Part shown: positions 14,809-20,712 of the stretch, one piece after another
Layout: each line of letters opens with the position of its first letter
Position numbering within the stretch: the stretch's first letter is position 1
DNA from: CAZEDU01 sp964511185
GTDB taxonomy: Bacteria > Myxococcota > Myxococcia > Myxococcales > Myxococcaceae
NCBI GenBank assembly: GCA_964511185.1
Contig: CAZEDU010000088.1
Location: forward strand, 1 to 20,712
Length of the DNA: 20,712 nt
Direction: 5' to 3'
Program-made: the position numbers and the translations under genes
Notes under the pieces: generated by a model
Databases searched by the model: none
What the model saw: only the letters and a program-made list of their open reading frames with translations
What the model was told of the DNA's origin: nothing

Positions 14809-16446
14809 TCACCTCAGCATCTTCTGAATGTCCTGCGTCATCACCCAGAGCATGATGACCGCCAGCATCGCGAGGCCGATCATGTTGGCCACCTCGCGCG
14901 CGCGCATCGGGATGGGCCGACGGCGAATGCCTTCCCACAGCGCCGCGAGCAGCGCGAAGCCATCGAGCACCGGGATGGGCAGCAGGTTCATCAGGCCGAG
15001 GTTGATCGACACGATCGCCATCGCGCTCACGAAGCTCTCGGCGCCATGCTCGGCCGTCTTGGTGGCGATCTGGAAGAGCGCGAGCGGCCCGCCGACGTTC
15101 TTCGCCGGCACGTCGCCCGTGAACAGCTTGCCGATGAGAATCGCCGTCTGGCCGATCAGCTCCGGCACCTTCTCCGCCGAGACCGCGAGCGCCTCGGCCG
15201 GCCCGCGGTGGATGGTGATCATCTCGGGCTCGGACAGCTCGTTCAGCCAGACGCTCGAGCGAATCCCCAGGTCGATGACGTCGTTGCTCTGCTTGAACTC
15301 GTCGATCACCTCGACCTTGGCCTGGCGGAGCGCCTTCGTCTTGACCTCGGTCCCAGACCGCCACGTGAGCTGAAACGGCTCCAGCTCGAGCTCCTGCAGC
15401 TTCGACGAGAAGAGCGCGATCGCGATGATCGGCTCGCCGTCGACCTCGAGCAGCCGGTCCCCCGGCCGGACGCCCGCGCTCGCCGCCGGGCTGCCCTGCT
15501 CCACCACGCCCACGTACAGGTCGTCGCGCTCCGCGCCGAGCGCCGCGTAGCCTTCGCCGGGCTGCTTCTCCATCGTCAGCTTCACGATGTCGGCCGTCTG
15601 CACGTTGGCGCCCGCGACCTCCAGACGGCGGGGACGCGCCACCTCGAGCGTCAACGGAGAGCTCGCCTTGGCCAGCATCTCGGCCAACGCGATCTCGTCC
15701 TTCACCGGCTGGCCGTTCAGCGTGAGCACCCGGTCGAACGTCTTGAGGCCCGCCGCCTCCGCCGGCGATCCGGCCGGCACGCCGAGGATGGCGGCCCGCG
15801 CCCCGGGCGAGATGCCGATCATCCCGCGGGTCAGCCGCGCGATCGGGTTCACCTCGACGGTGCGGGTGGGGGTGATCTCGGTGCGAACGAGCTCGTCGCC
15901 GCGCTGGACGGCGATCGGCACCGCGCGGTCGTGCACGCCGGTCAGCGCCTCGCGCACCTCGTCGAAGGTGCGGACCGACTTCCCGTTCAGCTCGACGATC
16001 ACGTCCCCCGGCTCGAGCTTGGCGTGCGCGGCCGGCATGCCGGGCTCGACCGCCCCGATGCGGCTCGAGATCTCCTGGTGCGCGCCGACGAAGACGAAGA
16101 AGTACGCCAGAATCGGGAAGAGCAGGTTGAACGCGGGCCCGGCGATGACGATCAACGCGCGCTTCCAAGGGGGCTGGGCCAAGAACCCGCGCGCCGCCTC
16201 TTCGGGGCCGAGCTCTTCGTGCGGCAGCTCGCCCGCCATCTTCACGTAGCCGCCCAGCGGTATCCAACTGATGCGGTACTCGGTCTCCCCGCGGGTGAAG
16301 CCGAACACCCGCGGCCCGAAGCCGATGGAGAACTTCAGCACCTTGACCTTCAGGAGCTTCGCGACGAGGAAGTGGCCGAGCTCGTGTACGAACACGAGCA
16401 CGCCCAAGAAGACCAGGAACACCGCGAGCTTCTGAATGGCCATCAT
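14809..16446 (-). CDS. rseP: Site-2 protease RseP with three PDZ-like domains
   Basis: Intramembrane zinc metalloprotease that cleaves anti-sigma factors and other membrane substrates. HELGH is at residues 21-25 in the first membrane segment. IPLGGYVKMAGE follows at 62-73, and the third metal ligand lies in NLLPIPVLDG (Asp495). The protein has 545 residues, about 100 more than usual RseP. It appears to hold three PDZ-like domains: about 129-192 (LEPGDVIVELNG), 217-280 (AAGLKTFDRVLTLNGQP) and 311-372 (VRPGDRLLEVDGEP), where the E. coli enzyme has two. Start at one of two consecutive ATG codons (16446 or 16443). It follows cdsA after a 131-base gap and precedes the RlpA-like gene. Confidence 0.92.
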   Translation of the reverse strand: MMAIQKLAVFLVFLGVLVFVHELGHFLVAKLLKVKVLKFSIGFGPRVFGFTRGETEYRISWIPLGGYVKMAGELPHEELGPEEAARGFLAQPPWKRALIVIAGPAFNLLFPILAYFFVFVGAHQEISSRIGAVEPGMPAAHAKLEPGDVIVELNGKSVRTFDEVREALTGVHDRAVPIAVQRGDELVRTEITPTRTVEVNPIARLTRGMIGISPGARAAILGVPAGSPAEAAGLKTFDRVLTLNGQPVKDEIALAEMLAKASSPLTLEVARPRRLEVAGANVQTADIVKLTMEKQPGEGYAALGAERDDLYVGVVEQGSPAASAGVRPGDRLLEVDGEPIIAIALFSSKLQELELEPFQLTWRSGTEVKTKALRQAKVEVIDEFKQSNDVIDLGIRSSVWLNELSEPEMITIHRGPAEALAVSAEKVPELIGQTAILIGKLFTGDVPAKNVGGPLALFQIATKTAEHGAESFVSAMAIVSINLGLMNLLPIPVLDGFALLAALWEGIRRRPIPMRAREVANMIGLAMLAVIMLWVMTQDIQKMLR

Positions 16447-16577
16447 GTGAGGAAGAGGTTAATCGCGCGGCCGGGCTCCGACAACGCAAGCGGAAGGCCG
16501 GCCGAAGGCCCCACCCGCCCCTACTTCCCCCAAACAGCAGCGTTCCTGGGCCATTCCGGCGCCGCCTGCCCGACAAG

Positions 16578-17399
16578 TCACGGGCGCGCGAAGAGCAACA
16601 GGTACACGAGCAGCACCGGCGCATTGAAGATGAGCGCGTCGATGCGGTCGAGCAGCCCTCCGTGGCCGGGGATGAGCTTGCCCGAGTCCTTCACCGCGTA
16701 GGCGCGCTTGAGCATCGACTCGCACAGGTCGCCCACCGGCCCCACCACCCCGCCGATGAGGCCCGCCGCGGCGCAGTCGAGCCACGCGAGCTCTGGGAAG
16801 AAGGCGAGCTTGGCGACCACCATCCCCGCGAACGACCCGACCAGCCCGCCGAAGAACCCCTCCCACGTCTTGTTCGGGCTCACCGCGGGATAGAGCTTGT
16901 GCCGACCGAAGAAGCGGCCCGCGAAGTAGGCGGCGGTGTCGTTGCCCCACGTGATGATGAGCAGGCACAACAGCCACTCCCAGCCGTGCGGCAGCGCGCG
17001 CACCGCCCCCACCGCGGTCAGCCCGAGCGCGCCGTACAGCATGCCGGCCAGAAGGTGCGCCGCATGGGTCGGCGCCTCGGCCAGCGGCCCCCGCAACAAG
17101 TGGTAGGTCCACGCGGCCAGGAAGAAGCCCGCGCAGACGCCGAACGCCCAGCCGAACGCGTCGTCGGGCCGGAGGACGAGCAACAGCGGCAGCGCGGCCG
17201 CGGACGCCATGCCGAGCCAAGCGATGGGGCTCAGCCGCTTCTGCGCGATCAGGTAGTACTCGGAGGCGCAGCCCGCGGCGACCGCGGCGAGCAACCCCGC
17301 CGTCCAATACCCGCCCTTCCACAGGAGGAAGAGCACGCCCGGCAGCAGCACGGCCGCCGAGACGACGCGCAAGAGCAGGTTCTTGTTCTTCTCGTTCAA
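16578..17399 (-). CDS. cdsA: Phosphatidate cytidylyltransferase CdsA
   Basis: Makes CDP-diacylglycerol from phosphatidic acid and CTP, the branch-point step of phospholipid synthesis, in the inner membrane. It has 273 residues and many hydrophobic segments, with the full C-terminal signature: SPNKTWEGFFGG, GDLCESMLKR, VKDSGKLIPGHGGLLDRID. The TTG at 17399 is chosen as the start because it overlaps the uppS stop (TTGA), has AGG 7 bases upstream, and places the first membrane helix about 10 residues in. The protein is co-translated with uppS, the usual neighbour. Confidence 0.93.
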   Translation of the reverse strand: MNEKNKNLLLRVVSAAVLLPGVLFLLWKGGYWTAGLLAAVAAGCASEYYLIAQKRLSPIAWLGMASAAALPLLLVLRPDDAFGWAFGVCAGFFLAAWTYHLLRGPLAEAPTHAAHLLAGMLYGALGLTAVGAVRALPHGWEWLLCLLIITWGNDTAAYFAGRFFGRHKLYPAVSPNKTWEGFFGGLVGSFAGMVVAKLAFFPELAWLDCAAAGLIGGVVGPVGDLCESMLKRAYAVKDSGKLIPGHGGLLDRIDALIFNAPVLLVYLLLFARP

Positions 17400-18157
17400 C
17401 GCCGCACCTGCGCCGAGGTGAGCCCGAAGCGCCGCTCGCGTTGCTGGTACGCCTCGAGGCACGCCATCAGGTCGGCGGCCCGGAACTCGGGCCACAGGCG
17501 CTCGGTGAAGACGAGCTCGGCGTAGGCCAGCTGCCACAGCAAGAAGTTCGACACCCGGTGCTCGCCGCTGGTGCGAATCACCAGGTCGAGCGGCGGCAGA
17601 TCGCGCGTCCACAAGAGCGCCTCGAGGTCGGACGGCTCGAGGCGGCTGGCCTTGAGCTCGTTCGCTTCGATCTTCTGCGCCAACCGCCTGGCCGCGTCGA
17701 GCAGCTCTTCGCGCCCGCCGTACGAGAGCGCGAGGGTGAGCACCATCGCCCCGTTCTTCGCCGAGTCCGCCCGGAGCCGCTCGAGCGGATCGCGCACGAA
17801 CTTGGGCAGCCGGTCGAGCTCGCCGATCGCGTTCAAGCGAATGTCGTTGTCGAGGATCTCCGGGCGCTCCTTCTCGAGGTAGTCGCGCAGGAGCTCCATC
17901 AGACCGGCGACCTCTTCCGCCGGGCGCGCCCAGTTCTGGGACGAGAAGGCGTAGAGGGTGAGCGCCTTGAGCCCCACCCGGCGGGCGGCGCGCGTCACGT
18001 CGCGCACGCTGTTCGAGCCCTCGCGGTGCCCCGCCAGCCTGGGCTCGCCGCGCGCCTCCGCCCACCGGCCGTTGCCGTCCATGATGATGCCGACGTGCCG
18101 CGGCAGCGGTCGTGACTTGATCTCTTCTTCGAGCTTCCTGAGCGCGGCGGCGTCCAT
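17396..18157 (-). CDS. uppS: Undecaprenyl diphosphate synthase
   Basis: Condenses isopentenyl units onto farnesyl diphosphate to make the C55 carrier lipid for peptidoglycan and O-antigen. It has 253 residues with all cis-prenyltransferase motifs: IIMDGNGRWA (catalytic Asp27), GHREGS, YAFSSQNW, LSYGGR, and IRTSGEHRVSNFLLWQLAYAE. The C-terminal WPEF fits. The ATG at 18157 is about 20 bases from a possible promoter. It is the first gene of the minus-strand run, and the divergent neighbour is a Ser/Thr kinase. Confidence 0.95.
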   Translation of the reverse strand: MDAAALRKLEEEIKSRPLPRHVGIIMDGNGRWAEARGEPRLAGHREGSNSVRDVTRAARRVGLKALTLYAFSSQNWARPAEEVAGLMELLRDYLEKERPEILDNDIRLNAIGELDRLPKFVRDPLERLRADSAKNGAMVLTLALSYGGREELLDAARRLAQKIEANELKASRLEPSDLEALLWTRDLPPLDLVIRTSGEHRVSNFLLWQLAYAELVFTERLWPEFRAADLMACLEAYQQRERRFGLTSAQVRR

Positions 18158-18183
18158 GCCTGGTGGTGCGTAACGGGGCGGCC

Positions 18184-18212
18184 CCTATACCGGGCCTTCT
18201 TCTCACCGTCCA
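18184..18212 (-). promoter_or_regulatory. Possible sigma70-type promoter for uppS
   Basis: On the minus strand TGGACG (18207-18212) and TATAGG (18184-18189) are 17 bases apart, each matching the consensus at 4 of 6 positions. This predicts transcription starting near 18177, about 20 bases before the uppS ATG. Confidence 0.4.
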
Positions 18213-18239
18213 CGGGGGTTCCCAAGCCCAAATCGAAGT

Positions 18240-18268
18240 TTGACCCCGACAGGGGCGCTCCCTAGCAT
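18240..18268 (+). promoter_or_regulatory. Probable sigma70-type promoter for the Ser/Thr kinase
   Basis: TTGACC (18240-18245) and TAGCAT (18263-18268) are exactly 17 bases apart. The first matches TTGACA at 5 of 6 positions and the second TATAAT at 4 of 6. The expected start near 18274-18276 leaves only 5-7 bases before the kinase ATG at 18281, with no ribosome binding site, so a leaderless message is likely. Confidence 0.5.
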
Positions 18269-18280
18269 CGCGCACCGCTC

Positions 18281-19450
18281 ATGCCCCCAAAGGTCATTGG
18301 CCCGTACCGCGTGCTCGAGACGATCGGCAGCGGAGGGGTCGGCACCGTCTACCGCGCGATCGACCGCCGCACCGGCGAGGCCATCGCGCTCAAGCTGTTG
18401 TCGACGGGGCCAGCGCTCGACCCGCGCGCGGCGCGGCGGCTCGCGCGCGAGTTCGAGACGCTCTACGACCTGTCGCACCCCAACGTGGTGAAGGTCTTCG
18501 ACACCGGGGTCTACCAGGGCTACCCGTACCTCGCGATGGAGCTCGTCGAGGGGCTCACGCTCCGCCACTACCTCTCCTTGGGCACCGACGAGCTCAGCTC
18601 GCCCGAGCGGCTGGCGACGGCGATCCGGCAGAGCCGCAACGTCTTTCGCCCCGAGAAGGAAACCGAAGACGACGAAGAGCCGCTGTCGGTGGACGTCGAC
18701 GAGGTCTCGGCCGACTACCCGCCTTCCCCCTTCACGCTGTCGGCCTTTCATGAAGAGAGCCCCAGCGAGGAGAGCGACTACGTCTCGGGGCCGGAGTCGG
18801 TGCGCGCGCTGGCCGACGCCGCGGACGAGCCCGACACGGAAGCCTCGCGCTCCTTCGACTTCGAGCTGCCCTTCGACGTGCCGACCCCCGACGCGCCGCC
18901 AGAGCCCGCCAAGCCCCGCCAGGCGGTCGACCTCGACGCGCTCAACCGCCCCGAGCGCGTGGGCCGGCTCAAGGACACGATGCTGCAGCTGTGCCAGGCG
19001 CTCGCGTACATCCACGGGCATGGGCTGGTGCATCGGGACTTGAAGCCTTCCAACGTCATGGTCGACGAAGACCGGCTGGTCCGGCTGATGGACTTCGGCC
19101 TCGCCAAGTTCCTCGCCGACGACGCCGCCGTCACGGCCGACGGCCGCCTGGTCGGGACCTTTCGCTACATGGCACCGGAGCAGATCCTCGGCGAGCCGCT
19201 CGACGCGCGCAGCGACCTCTACTCGCTCGGCGTCATCCTCTACGAGCTGCTCGCCGGCCGGCCGCCCTTCGACGCGAAGACGCCCTACGAGCTGTGGCAG
19301 AAGGTCCTCGAGACCGAGGCCCCTTCCATCTTCTCCGTCAACCCGCGCGCGGATCCGACGCTGGCGCGCGTGGCGCACCGGCTGATCCGCAAGGAGCCGA
19401 GCGACCGCTACCAGACCGCGGAAGAGGTCTACGAGGCGCTCTCGGAGTGA
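18281..19450 (+). CDS. Ser/Thr protein kinase with acidic insert in the catalytic domain
   Basis: Hanks-type kinase of 389 residues, predicted soluble: no membrane segment and no extra domain after the kinase. All catalytic elements are present: Gly loop IGSGGVGTVYRA (15-26), Lys38 in IALKLL, HRDLKPSN (251-258), DFG (271-273), APE (298-300). An acidic, Ser/Pro-rich insert of about 125 residues (about 101-226) lies between the hinge (ELVEGLTLRHYLS) and the helix before HRD (RLKDTMLQLCQAL). Most relatives have about 5 residues here. Low complexity suggests a disordered regulatory loop, maybe a phosphorylation site cluster. The next gene begins inside its stop codon (GTGA). Confidence 0.9.
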   Translation: MPPKVIGPYRVLETIGSGGVGTVYRAIDRRTGEAIALKLLSTGPALDPRAARRLAREFETLYDLSHPNVVKVFDTGVYQGYPYLAMELVEGLTLRHYLSLGTDELSSPERLATAIRQSRNVFRPEKETEDDEEPLSVDVDEVSADYPPSPFTLSAFHEESPSEESDYVSGPESVRALADAADEPDTEASRSFDFELPFDVPTPDAPPEPAKPRQAVDLDALNRPERVGRLKDTMLQLCQALAYIHGHGLVHRDLKPSNVMVDEDRLVRLMDFGLAKFLADDAAVTADGRLVGTFRYMAPEQILGEPLDARSDLYSLGVILYELLAGRPPFDAKTPYELWQKVLETEAPSIFSVNPRADPTLARVAHRLIRKEPSDRYQTAEEVYEALSE

Positions 19451-20433
19451 GCCGGCAGCTGTCAGTCGACGAGGCGAGCGCGGGCGAGCGGTTGGATCTC
19501 TTCGTCGGCCGTGCCTTGTCGCTCTCGCGCGCGCAGCTCAAGGCGCTGTTCGAGGCGGGCGGGGTGCGCCTCAACCGCCGCAAGGCGAAGAAGGGCGACC
19601 GCGTCCAGCCAGGGGACCTGGTCGAGGTCGAGCCGCCGCCGCCCGCGGGCGCGGACCTGGTGCCCGACCCCGAAGCGCCGCTCGTGGTGCTCTACCAAGA
19701 CGACGCGCTGGTCGCCGTCGAGAAGCCGGCCGGCATGGCCTCTCATCCGTTGGCGCCAGGAGAGCGCGGGACCGTCGCCAACGCCCGCGAGCGCGCGGTG
19801 CCGTGGCTGCCCGCCAACCATGCGCCGGAGACCGAGCGCCTCGTGCACGACGCACTGCGGGTGTCACCGCTGACGTGTCTGCTGCGACCGACGATGGCGC
19901 CGCCGGGCTGGACGCCGCTGCACTGCGGCGCGCTGCTGCAGGACCGCGGGCTCGCGCGGGCGGTGTGCCACGCGTGGGCGCAACAGAAGGACTGGACCCG
20001 CCACGGTGGCGCCGTGATGTCGGCGTTGTTGCCGTCGTTGCCGGGCGCCGTGGCCCCGCCGCATGTGATCTCGGGCGCCCAGCTGGCGCTGCCCGGCGCG
20101 GTGGTGGCCTGCGAGCCCGCCGATCTCGCCGCGCTGGTCGGCGCGCTCATCCACCTGCACCTGCTCAAGGTGCTCGAGCTCGACACGCGGGTCGGGCTCG
20201 CGCTGGGCAGTCGCGACCCTGGCATCCTGGCCTTCCTGGCGCTGCCGTTGCTGCTGCCGGCGGTGGCCGAGGTGACCGGGCTGCCGATGTCGATGTCGAC
20301 CGACACCGGCCCGACCGCTGCCATCGCGCGGCGCTGGACCGAGTACGTCGATCACCTCGAGGAGCTGGTGCCCCGCAGCGTGGTCGAGAATCTACTATCC
20401 ACCCTGGTTCCCCGCATCGTAAAACCGTCGTGA
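19447..20433 (+). CDS. RluA-type pseudouridine synthase N-terminus joined to unknown sequence
   Basis: A single open frame of 328 residues. Residues 1-63 are an S4 RNA-binding domain (RLDLFVGRALSLSRAQLK through GDRVQPGDLVEVE). Then LYQDDALVAVEKPAGMASHPL marks the beginning of the RluA catalytic domain. The match stops at about residue 115 (GTVANA, near base 19786). The HRLD catalytic motif and some 150 expected residues are absent. The rest (about 210 residues) has high third-position GC like coding sequence, contains a hydrophobic PGILAFLALPLLLPAVAEV stretch, and is not a family I recognise. The C-terminal part may be a separate gene starting at GTG 19798 or 19861 or ATG 19896. The GTG start overlaps the kinase stop. 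A deletion, rearrangement or assembly join is possible. Confidence 0.6.
   Translation: MSRQLSVDEASAGERLDLFVGRALSLSRAQLKALFEAGGVRLNRRKAKKGDRVQPGDLVEVEPPPPAGADLVPDPEAPLVVLYQDDALVAVEKPAGMASHPLAPGERGTVANARERAVPWLPANHAPETERLVHDALRVSPLTCLLRPTMAPPGWTPLHCGALLQDRGLARAVCHAWAQQKDWTRHGGAVMSALLPSLPGAVAPPHVISGAQLALPGAVVACEPADLAALVGALIHLHLLKVLELDTRVGLALGSRDPGILAFLALPLLLPAVAEVTGLPMSMSTDTGPTAAIARRWTEYVDHLEELVPRSVVENLLSTLVPRIVKPS
19798..20433 (+). other. Possible separate gene: unknown protein upstream of the AAA+ ATPase
   Basis: If the RluA part is a fragment, the remainder may be its own gene of about 211 residues from the GTG at 19798. It is not similar to anything I recall. It abuts the AAA+ ATPase gene (its TGA overlaps an alternative GTG of the ATPase), which suggests a partner of that ATPase. 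RavA/MoxR ATPases normally act with VWA-domain proteins and accessory subunits; this assignment is inference. Confidence 0.35.
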
Positions 20434-20435
20434 GC

Positions 20436-20712
20436 ATGCAGGACCCCCCCATCGCGCGCCCGTCCGTGTCGATCCCGGAGCTCGCGCGGCGGCTACAGGA
20501 CGGCGCTCGTCAGCTCGAGGCGCAGTTCCTCGGCAAAGAGGAGATCATCCGCTTGCTGTTCGTCAGCGCGCTGGCGGGCGAGCACCTCGTGATGGTCGGT
20601 CCGCCCGGCACCGCCAAGAGCGCGCTCATCCGTCAGTTCGCGCAGGTCATCGAGGCCCGCTACTTCGACTACCTGCTCACGCGCTTCACCGAGCCCAACG
20701 AGATCTTCGGGC
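20436..20712 (+). CDS. RavA/MoxR-type AAA+ ATPase (cut by window edge)
   Basis: The first 92 residues of an AAA+ ATPase. The N-terminal helix LARRLQDGARQLEAQFLGKEE is followed by LLFVSALAGEHLVMV, then the Walker A motif GPPGTAKS, then YLLTRFTEPNEIFG. The last segment is characteristic of the RavA subgroup of MoxR ATPases, which remodel protein complexes together with VWA-domain partners. The rest of the gene lies beyond 20712. The ATG at 20436 is used; a GTG at 20430 is in frame and overlaps the previous stop (GTGA). Confidence 0.85.
   Translation, partial: MQDPPIARPSVSIPELARRLQDGARQLEAQFLGKEEIIRLLFVSALAGEHLVMVGPPGTAKSALIRQFAQVIEARYFDYLLTRFTEPNEIFG

Noticed and set aside
16496..16503. GGCCGGCC palindrome between cdsA and rseP
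   Set aside because: An 8-base palindrome of this composition is expected by chance here; no second copy or regulator was seen.
15046..16701. A 551-codon plus-strand frame opposite rseP
   Set aside because: It is antisense to rseP, whose motifs are unambiguous.
18244..18255. CCCC-GACA-GGGG inverted repeat overlapping the kinase promoter
   Set aside because: It could be an operator, but a 4-base GC stem is too short to claim.

Overview
The window is GC-rich, densely packed DNA from what looks like a member of the Myxococcota (a myxobacterium or close relative). The main evidence is a MYXO-CTERM-type sorting tail, a large Cys-rich lipoprotein, a PKD lipoprotein, a Hanks-type kinase and the gene content overall. 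This placement is inferred from family knowledge, not from a search. I see no tRNA, rRNA, CRISPR array, insertion sequence or phage gene. No gene-free stretch exceeds about 150 bases. A run of 10 N (3319-3328) interrupts one gene.

Region 1 (1-3040, plus strand): a NUDIX hydrolase and glycerol-3-phosphate dehydrogenase (glpD), joined by a TTGA stop/start overlap, then a short M50-family intramembrane protease-like protein. Region 2 (3053-6695): a receiver plus histidine-kinase-like ATPase gene (minus strand, broken by the N gap), divergent from a plus-strand cluster. That cluster holds a degenerate GGDEF-like protein, a 4'-phosphopantetheinyl transferase, and a protein that looks like a dead ketosynthase-III fold joined to a second degenerate GGDEF-like domain. 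I consider this the most unusual gene set in the window.

Region 3 (6723-12504, minus strand): envelope genes read right to left. They are a MYXO-CTERM FN3 protein, an outer-membrane beta-barrel, a PKD lipoprotein, a MoaD-MoaE fusion for molybdopterin synthesis, and a Cys-rich lipoprotein. The first four are tightly coupled by overlaps or near-abutting stops and starts.

Region 4 (12631-18157, minus strand): a housekeeping run in the order uppS, cdsA, rseP, rlpA-like, tsaB, and an Asd-family homologue without the catalytic cysteine (Usg-like). The dxr gene often found between cdsA and rseP is absent. Region 5 (18240-20712, plus strand): divergent from uppS, a serine/threonine kinase with a large acidic insert inside its catalytic domain. 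It overlaps an open frame that starts as an RluA pseudouridine synthase but loses the catalytic domain and continues into unknown sequence. A RavA/MoxR-type AAA+ ATPase follows and is cut by the window edge.
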